Source: Peptoniphilus_E sp964345555
GTDB lineage: Bacteria; Bacillota; Clostridia; Tissierellales; Peptoniphilaceae
Direction: 5' to 3'
DNA: 30,220 nucleotides
NCBI GenBank assembly: GCA_964345555.1
Contig: CAYFRD010000023.1
Span: forward strand, 1-30,220
The notes below the pieces were generated by a model that was not told the origin of the DNA, did not search any database, and worked only from the letters and a program-made list of their open reading frames with translations. The position numbers and the translations under genes are program-made. Shown piece after piece: positions 24,731 through 30,220 of this stretch. Position 1 is the first letter of the stretch, and every line of letters begins with the position of its first letter.

Positions 24731-25396
24731 TTGATAAAATTCGGAAACAAATGGGATGAATTATTAGAAGACGAATTTAAAAAGCCCTATTATTTGGAAC
24801 TAAGGAAAATGCTCATAGATGAATATGCACATTTTCAAGTATTCCCACCGGCAAAAGATTTGTTCAATGCATTTAAATACACCGATTATGACGATGTAAA
24901 GGTTTTAATACTTGGGCAAGATCCCTACCACAACGTAAATCAGGCGCACGGACTTGCCTTTTCCGTAAGAGAAGGAGTGAAAATTCCGCCGTCATTGGTA
25001 AATATATTCAAGGAATTGAAATCGGACTTGAATGTAGACATACCTGATAACGGATACCTTGTAAACTGGGCAAAGCAAGGAGTAATGCTTTTAAATACCA
25101 CACTCAGCGTGCGAGCTCACAGTCCCATGAGCCACTCCAAAATAGGATGGGAAATATTTACCGATAGAGTAATAGAACTTCTTGCACAAAGAGAAAGACC
25201 CCTTGTATTTATACTTTGGGGCAACCATGCAAAATCCAAGGAAAAACTCGTAAAAAACCCAAGACACTTGGTGATTAAAGGGGTACACCCTTCACCGCTG
25301 TCGGCAAACAGAGGATTTTTCAACTCAAGACCATTTTCGAGAGCCAATGAATTTTTGGAAAATAACAACATAGAACCGCCCGGCTGGCAATTATAG
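24731..25396 (+). CDS. ung: uracil-DNA glycosylase (family 1)
   Basis: This enzyme removes uracil from DNA by base excision. It is 221 aa, typical for UNG. The water-activating motif GQDPYH has catalytic Asp64. The DNA-minor-groove loop HPSPLSA has His186 and is followed by the Arg/Asn-containing stretch NRGFFNSRPFSRANEFL. The uracil-pocket segment (LLNTTLSVRAHSPMSH) is also present. The start is TTG 24731, a few bases after the GAGGCGA that overlaps the stop of the preceding gene. It is co-transcribed at the end of the Trk cluster without an obvious functional link. Confidence 0.96.
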   Translation: MIKFGNKWDELLEDEFKKPYYLELRKMLIDEYAHFQVFPPAKDLFNAFKYTDYDDVKVLILGQDPYHNVNQAHGLAFSVREGVKIPPSLVNIFKELKSDLNVDIPDNGYLVNWAKQGVMLLNTTLSVRAHSPMSHSKIGWEIFTDRVIELLAQRERPLVFILWGNHAKSKEKLVKNPRHLVIKGVHPSPLSANRGFFNSRPFSRANEFLENNNIEPPGWQL

Positions 25397-25405
25397 GAGG
25401 TAAAT

Positions 25406-26179
25406 TTGAAATATTTATTATCTGACTTTGTAGACTTTGAAAAAACATATGTAGATGACATCCCAATTTATGTAATAACACCGAGGAATGAAGAAAAAAC
25501 AAAAAAAACAGTAATATTTTATCACGGATGGTCAAGCAGTGCAAAAAATCAAATCTTCAGAGCCAACATCCTGGCATCCTACGGATATAGAGTGGTGCTT
25601 CCCGAATCACAATTTCATGGAGAAAGAGGAACGCTTGAATACGAAGAAGAAACCACACTTAAAAATTACTTTCCAAGGATCATAATGCACAACATCGAAG
25701 AGTTCCCCAAAATCTATAAATTCATAACTGAAAAACTTGGAGCAGATGAAGACAATATAGCTGTTGGAGGACATTCCATGGGAGCAATCACGGCAGGAGG
25801 ATTATACACATTTAAACAAAATTTAAAAGTCGCCCTTTTGTTCAACGGCACAATGGATTGGGCTTGGCTTGCAGAAAAACTAATTGAAGGAGAAGAAGAA
25901 GTATCCTACGAAAGACTTAGAATGAATGACTTTTTAATCCAGATGAATCCGCTCGTACAAGCAGATGATTTAGTAGACAGAGCATTGGTGTTATTAAACG
26001 GAGAAAAAGACGATGTAGTCGATCCTAAATCCATGGAAAAATTCTATGATGAAATAAGTCCCAAGTACAAAGACAAAGATCTTATACACTTCAAAAAATT
26101 CGAACACACCTATCACCAATTGACCACTCAAATGCTTGAAGAAGCAATAACATTTATGAAAGAAAAAATATCATTTTAA
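25406..26179 (+). CDS. alpha/beta hydrolase
   Basis: This cytosolic serine hydrolase of 257 aa belongs to the esterase / prolyl-oligopeptidase-like branch (similar in plan to B. subtilis YitV). The oxyanion-hole strand FYHGWSSSAKN is at 38-48. The nucleophile elbow GGHSMGA has Ser124, the acid is in LNGEKDDVVD (Asp202 or Asp203) and the His is in FEHTYHQ (His234 or His237). The substrate cannot be told. The start is TTG 25406 with a near-perfect GGAGG six bases upstream. It is the last gene before a terminator, nine bases after ung. Confidence 0.85.
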   Translation: MKYLLSDFVDFEKTYVDDIPIYVITPRNEEKTKKTVIFYHGWSSSAKNQIFRANILASYGYRVVLPESQFHGERGTLEYEEETTLKNYFPRIIMHNIEEFPKIYKFITEKLGADEDNIAVGGHSMGAITAGGLYTFKQNLKVALLFNGTMDWAWLAEKLIEGEEEVSYERLRMNDFLIQMNPLVQADDLVDRALVLLNGEKDDVVDPKSMEKFYDEISPKYKDKDLIHFKKFEHTYHQLTTQMLEEAITFMKEKISF

Positions 26180-26186
26180 TAAACCT

Positions 26187-26219
26187 ACAGATAGTTATTA
26201 TAATGACTATCTGTTTTTT
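26187..26219 (+). terminator. terminator after the Trk-ung-hydrolase transcript
   Basis: ACAGATAGT (26187-26195) pairs with ACTATCTGT (26206-26214), with a 10-base loop and six Ts. It follows the hydrolase stop by 7 bp. Confidence 0.87.
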
Positions 26220-26265
26220 GATACTAAAAATTGTATGATTGATTTTTTATGTGATTTAAATTTTA

Positions 26266-26274
26266 TGATATAAT
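26266..26274 (+). promoter_or_regulatory. extended -10 promoter of typA
   Basis: TGATATAAT is a full extended -10, 25 bp upstream of the typA ATG. No good -35 is present at 17 bp, which extended -10 promoters tolerate. Confidence 0.6.
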
Positions 26275-26298
26275 TTAAGTTCGGGAGGATTGAGGAAA

Positions 26299-28119
26299 AT
26301 GAACAATAATAACATTAGAAATATAGCGATTGTCGCACACGTAGACCATGGCAAGACAACTCTTGTGGATGCGCTTTTAAAGCAATCGGGAATTTTCAGA
26401 AAGAATCAAGTGGTGAAGGACAGAGTCATGGACTCCGGTGATATTGAGCGTGAAAGAGGAATAACAATACTTTCCAAAAATACGGCGATAAGATACAAGG
26501 ATATTAAGATAAATATTATAGATACTCCCGGGCATGCCGATTTTGGAGGAGAGGTTGAGCGTGTTCTAAAGATGGTAAATGGAGTGTTGCTTTTAGTAGA
26601 TGCTTTTGAAGGTCCTATGCCGCAAACTAAGTTTGTGTTGAAGAAAGCCTTTGAGTTAAATCTTGATGTGGTCGTGTGCATAAATAAAATTGACAGACCT
26701 GAGGCAAGACCGTCGGAAGTAATAGATGAAGTGTTGGATTTATTTATAGAGTTGGGAGCCAGTGAGAGAGTACTTGAGAGTCCCTTTGTGTTCACATCTG
26801 CTAAGCAGGGATTTGCAAAACTGAATTTAGAAGATGAAAGAACGGACATGCATGATTTATTTGATATTATAATTAAGTATATTTCTGCTCCCAGTACAGA
26901 TGAAACAAAACCTTTTTCTTTGTTGATTTCTACCATTGATTACAATGAATACGTGGGAAGAATAGGAGTGGGCAGAGTTGAAAGCGGAGTTTATAAAGAG
27001 GGCGACAGCATAGTTATAAGCAATTTCAGAAGCGAAACTGAGCCTAAAAAAGTAAAGATATCTCAAATATATGAGTATGAGGGACTTGATAAGGTACCTG
27101 TGGATGAAGCAAGAGCGGGTTCCATAGTTGCTGTATCGGGTATAGAAAATATAAATATAGGTGATACTTTATCCTCTGCCGATCACCCAATATCTTTGGA
27201 GTTCGTAAAGATATCGGAACCTACGATTTCTATGAATTTTTCAGTAAATGATTCTCCTTTTGCAGGTAGGGACGGGAAATTTTTGACATCAAGACAGATA
27301 AGGTCAAGGCTTTATAAGGAACTTCAAACGGATGTAAGCTTGAGGGTTGAAGATACGGACACTACGGACAGTTTCAAGGTGTCAGGAAGAGGAGAACTTC
27401 ATTTGTCGGTGCTGATTGAAACCATGAGAAGAGAAGGATATGAGTTCCAAGTTTCGAAACCGCAAGTCCTTTTTAAATATGAAGACGGTAAAAAGCTTGA
27501 ACCTATGGAAAAGGTGACCATAGATGTGTCCAATGAATTTGTCGGAAATGTAATTGAAAAATTAGGCAACAGAAAGGGAGAACTGATTTCCATTCAAGAG
27601 CCTCATGGTGGATATTCAAGGCTTATTTTCAATATTCCTGCAAGGGGTTTAATAGGATATCGATCGGAATTTTTGACAGATACGAAGGGCAATGGAATAC
27701 TGAATTCCATATTTGATTCCTACCAACCATACAAGGGCGATATTCCCAAGAGGGTGGACGCTTCAATAATATCCTTTGATACAGGAGTTGCATCGGCATA
27801 TGGACTGCATAACGCACAGGACAGAGGTGAGCTCTTCGTCAAACCCGGCGAAGATATATATGAGGGTCAAATTGTAGGGGCATCGCCAAAGGGTGTGGAA
27901 TTGGAAGTTTCAGTCACAAAGACTAAAAAACAATCAAATGTAAGAGCTTCAGGTTCGGACGAAGCGCTTAAACTTTCTCCGGTCAAGAACATGAGCCTTG
28001 AAGATGTGCTTGAGTTTATAGAAGATGATGAATTGATAGAGATCACACCTAAGCTTTTCAGAATTAGAAAGAAAATATTGAATACTCAAACGAGGTATAA
28101 GTCAAAGAAGTATAAATAA
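26299..28119 (+). CDS. typA: translational GTPase TypA/BipA
   Basis: This ribosome-associated GTPase affects 50S assembly and stress growth. It is 606 aa from ATG 26299, nine bases after GGGAGGA (26283-26289); an in-frame TTG at 26290 directly abuts that site and is unlikely. The GTPase domain shows AHVDHGKTT (G1), RERGITI (G2), DTPGHADF (G3), NKIDRPEARP (G4) and TSAKQG (G5). EF-G-like domains II, III and V follow, then the TypA-specific C-terminal domain ending in SLEDVLEFIEDDELIEITP...IRKKIL. The length and all motifs are standard. It is the first gene of a transcript with cls and ybaK-like. Confidence 0.97.
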   Translation: MNNNNIRNIAIVAHVDHGKTTLVDALLKQSGIFRKNQVVKDRVMDSGDIERERGITILSKNTAIRYKDIKINIIDTPGHADFGGEVERVLKMVNGVLLLVDAFEGPMPQTKFVLKKAFELNLDVVVCINKIDRPEARPSEVIDEVLDLFIELGASERVLESPFVFTSAKQGFAKLNLEDERTDMHDLFDIIIKYISAPSTDETKPFSLLISTIDYNEYVGRIGVGRVESGVYKEGDSIVISNFRSETEPKKVKISQIYEYEGLDKVPVDEARAGSIVAVSGIENINIGDTLSSADHPISLEFVKISEPTISMNFSVNDSPFAGRDGKFLTSRQIRSRLYKELQTDVSLRVEDTDTTDSFKVSGRGELHLSVLIETMRREGYEFQVSKPQVLFKYEDGKKLEPMEKVTIDVSNEFVGNVIEKLGNRKGELISIQEPHGGYSRLIFNIPARGLIGYRSEFLTDTKGNGILNSIFDSYQPYKGDIPKRVDASIISFDTGVASAYGLHNAQDRGELFVKPGEDIYEGQIVGASPKGVELEVSVTKTKKQSNVRASGSDEALKLSPVKNMSLEDVLEFIEDDELIEITPKLFRIRKKILNTQTRYKSKKYK

Positions 28120-28132
28120 TGAGGTGAAGAGT

Positions 28133-29608
28133 TTGATAAGCGATTATTTAAGTGCAATAAATTGGTTTTTTAAATCCTATGCACTGCTCTTTGTCGTAAA
28201 TATAATATTCAGCATGATAATAATATTTGCCGAAAGGAGAAAACCCATATCCACTTTGCTTTGGGTAATGGCGATCAATTTTCTACCTATTTTCGGATTT
28301 ATTCTTTATTTGTTTATCGGGCAGGATCTGTCCAAAAAAAGGATGTTTGACAGAAAAGGTTCTATAATGGAGGATGTTGGGAAAATTTCCTCCTCTCAGT
28401 TGAACCTCATAAGAAAAGGCGAAAAATTTCTAAAGAAAAGAACCAGGGATTACTTGGATATAATAGAGATGTTCAACAAAGGCGAACAGGAATTGCTTTA
28501 CTCGAGAAATTCCGTGACTAAGTACAATAACGGCAAGGATATGTTCAAACAGTTGTTTGAAGATATAAATAATGCAAAGGCCGCTATCTATATCCAGACA
28601 TACATATTTAAATCTGACGATCTCGGCAAGGATTTGATTGAACTTCTAAAGAAAAAGGCGGGAGAGGGGCTGGAAGTCATATTGCTTGTAGACGGCATGG
28701 GCGGTAGGAAGTTTAAAAGCAAAGACAGAGAAGATTTAAAAAGACATGGAGTGAAAGTTGAGATATTTTCCCCGGGGCTTTTCAAAACTATAAATACACG
28801 TATTAACTACAGAAATCACAGAAAGATAATAATAATAGATCACATGGTGGGATATGTGGGCGGAATTAATATCGCAGATGAATATGTGTCCAGAGATAAA
28901 AAATTCGGGTTTTGGAGAGATACTCATTTGAGGATAAAGGGAGATGCCGTCATAGGACTGGAGTTTAGATTTTTTTTAGATTACAGATACACATCGGGAA
29001 GAGAAGACGGAGGATTTATATCTCTTATTCCGGGTGTTTTTGAAGATGAAGAAAAATACAATACCGAGATGTGTATAGTTACAAGCGGGCCCAACACCAA
29101 AGTGAACTCCATAAGAAATGGATACGGGAAAATGATCACCCGTGCAAAAAAAAGTGTCTACATACAGACTCCTTACTTCATACCTGATGAAGGTCTGTAC
29201 AATGCTATTAAAAGTGCGGTTTTATCCGGAGTGAATGTAAATATAATGATACCTAAGACAAAAGATCATATATTTGTGCATTGGGCATCTCTATCCTTTC
29301 TCGGCGACTTGATTCAATGGGGAGCAAAGGCTTATTTATATGACGGAGGATTTCTACATTCAAAAGTGATTACCTGTGATGATTATTTATCCAGTGTAGG
29401 AACGGCTAATTTCGATATAAGGTCCTTTGAATTGAATTTTGAAGTAAATGCCTTTGTGTTTGACGAAGCACTGAACCGCTCGTTGGTTGAAGATTTTGAA
29501 AGAGATGTGGAAAAGTCCATAGAAGTCACAAAGGAATACTACGCTGCAAGAAGCCTGATGGTCAAGTTCAAAGAGGGAATAAGCAGACTTATTTCACCCT
29601 TATTATAG
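28133..29608 (+). CDS. cls: cardiolipin synthase
   Basis: This membrane enzyme condenses two phosphatidylglycerols into cardiolipin. It is 491 aa from TTG 28133, five bases after GAGGTGA; the upstream GTG at 28124 is part of that ribosome site. Two N-terminal helices (about 13-32 and 42-62, with the family motif RRKPISTLLWV between them) precede two PLD lobes. The HKD motifs are His229-x-Lys231 (NHRKIIIIDHMVGYVGGINI) and His409-x-Lys411 (FLHSKVITCDDYLSSVGTANFD). It is of standard length and sits 13 bp after the typA stop. It is clearly different from the single-helix PLD-like protein at 13455-14882. Confidence 0.94.
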   Translation: MISDYLSAINWFFKSYALLFVVNIIFSMIIIFAERRKPISTLLWVMAINFLPIFGFILYLFIGQDLSKKRMFDRKGSIMEDVGKISSSQLNLIRKGEKFLKKRTRDYLDIIEMFNKGEQELLYSRNSVTKYNNGKDMFKQLFEDINNAKAAIYIQTYIFKSDDLGKDLIELLKKKAGEGLEVILLVDGMGGRKFKSKDREDLKRHGVKVEIFSPGLFKTINTRINYRNHRKIIIIDHMVGYVGGINIADEYVSRDKKFGFWRDTHLRIKGDAVIGLEFRFFLDYRYTSGREDGGFISLIPGVFEDEEKYNTEMCIVTSGPNTKVNSIRNGYGKMITRAKKSVYIQTPYFIPDEGLYNAIKSAVLSGVNVNIMIPKTKDHIFVHWASLSFLGDLIQWGAKAYLYDGGFLHSKVITCDDYLSSVGTANFDIRSFELNFEVNAFVFDEALNRSLVEDFERDVEKSIEVTKEYYAARSLMVKFKEGISRLISPLL

Positions 29609-29623
29609 AAAGTAGTGATAAAT

Positions 29624-30094
29624 TTGTCATTTGAAAAAGTAAGAGAATTTTTAAAAATTAAAAACTTAGAAGACAGGATAGTTTTATTTGATGAATCCAC
29701 AGCAACGGTGAAACTTGCCGCTGAAAAACTCAATGTAAGAGAGAGTCAAATAGCCAAGACTCTTGCATTTAAGGATGAAAAAAATCATGAAGCCCTGCTC
29801 ATAGTTGCCTTGGGAGATAGAAAAATAGACAATAGAAAATTCAAAGAAACATTTAAACAAAAGGCAAAAATGTTGGCTAAAGAGGAACTCTTGGAGCTGG
29901 TGGGTCATGAATCAGGCGGGGTATGTCCCTTTGATGTCAAGGACAGCGCAAAAATATACTTGGACGAGTCTTTGTATGAGGAAGAGGTTATATATCCTGC
30001 GGCAGGCTCCGTGAATTCTACAGTTAAACTGTCTCTTGAAGAACTTGAAAGAATTCTTAAAGATTATCAATGGGTAGATGTGACTAAAAAATAG
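29624..30094 (+). CDS. YbaK/EbsC-family aminoacyl-tRNA deacylase
   Basis: This cytosolic protein of 156 aa belongs to the YbaK/ProX editing family, which hydrolyses mischarged aminoacyl-tRNA. The whole protein is one YbaK domain: MSFEKVREFLK, STATVKLAAEKL, IAKTLAF with the conserved Lys45, LGDRKIDNRKF, GHESGGVCPF and the YPAAGS motif near the end. The start is taken as TTG 29624 because MSFEKVREF is the usual N-terminus of the family; a GTG nine bases upstream is in frame and possible. The ribosome site is weak (AGTAGTGAT), so coupling to cls (15 bp upstream) may help. It is last in the typA-cls transcript. Confidence 0.9.
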   Translation: MSFEKVREFLKIKNLEDRIVLFDESTATVKLAAEKLNVRESQIAKTLAFKDEKNHEALLIVALGDRKIDNRKFKETFKQKAKMLAKEELLELVGHESGGVCPFDVKDSAKIYLDESLYEEEVIYPAAGSVNSTVKLSLEELERILKDYQWVDVTKK

Positions 30095-30123
30095 AATTTT
30101 ATTATAAACTGGATAAATATGAG

Positions 30124-30155
30124 AAAACTGCTAATTTTAGCAGTTTTAATTTTTT
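30124..30155 (+). terminator. terminator of the typA-cls-ybaK transcript
   Basis: AAAACTGCTA (30124-30133) pairs with TAGCAGTTTT (30138-30147), with a four-base loop and a T-run. The last 65 bases of the window show nothing further. Confidence 0.88.
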
Positions 30156-30220
30156 GTTTTGAAAATAAAGATAAAGTCCATATAATTGTGTAAAAGTAAA
30201 AAAGCCATAAGGTTACCAAT

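Overview
The window is AT-rich, with dense operons, short intergenic gaps, strong AGGAGG-type ribosome binding sites and frequent TTG/GTG starts. Together with the gene content (rubrerythrin, EFR1-type flavodoxin-ferredoxin, biotin pyruvate carboxylase, Trk potassium uptake, single-membrane lipoproteins) it points to a low-GC anaerobic Gram-positive (Firmicutes, Clostridia/Tissierellia type). The genus cannot be fixed from this sequence. It is a draft scaffold: a 100-N gap lies at 16989-17088.

Layout. 1-678 is the end of a CRISPR array (10 full repeats and one cut by the window edge), probably type I-C by repeat shape. It is followed directly by a frameshifted remnant of an IS30-family transposase (698-971) and AT-rich DNA holding a nested hairpin. 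Rubrerythrin (1471-2055) stands alone. 2547-6831 is a complete metal-uptake operon: promoter, palindromic operator, TroA-like lipoprotein, an ATPase with a frameshift inside Walker A, two ABC-3 permeases (the second fused to a winged-helix domain) and a DtxR/MntR-type repressor, then a terminator. 6952-9166 carries a nitrilase-family amidohydrolase and an amino-acid permease behind a promoter with an inverted repeat.

Next on the minus strand are tRNA-Val(GAC), pyruvate carboxylase (TTG start) and a membrane-anchored phospholipase-D-like protein. A plus-strand secreted stalk-domain protein (15035-15943) then converges on a minus-strand operon of four genes: tubby/LURP-like protein, DUF4825-like lipoprotein, AI-2E family permease and EFR1-type ferredoxin. 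The AI-2E gene is broken only by an assembly artefact. From 19354 to the end, the plus strand carries a Mn-type cation exporter, a trkA-trkH-trkA potassium-uptake set, uracil-DNA glycosylase, an alpha/beta hydrolase, and then typA/bipA, cardiolipin synthase and a YbaK-type deacylase.

How the genes relate. The tro-like operon imports Mn/Zn and is probably repressed by its own last gene. The CDF protein at 19354 has the Asn-Asp/Asp-Asp signature of Mn exporters, so both arms of Mn handling may be present. The Trk set has two different TrkA subunits, and the second has lost its C-terminal nucleotide-binding motif. No clearly new defence or biosynthetic system was found. The most notable items are the TroD-winged-helix fusion with its operator, the asymmetric TrkA pair, the array-IS30 junction and the two-gene hydrolase-permease unit.
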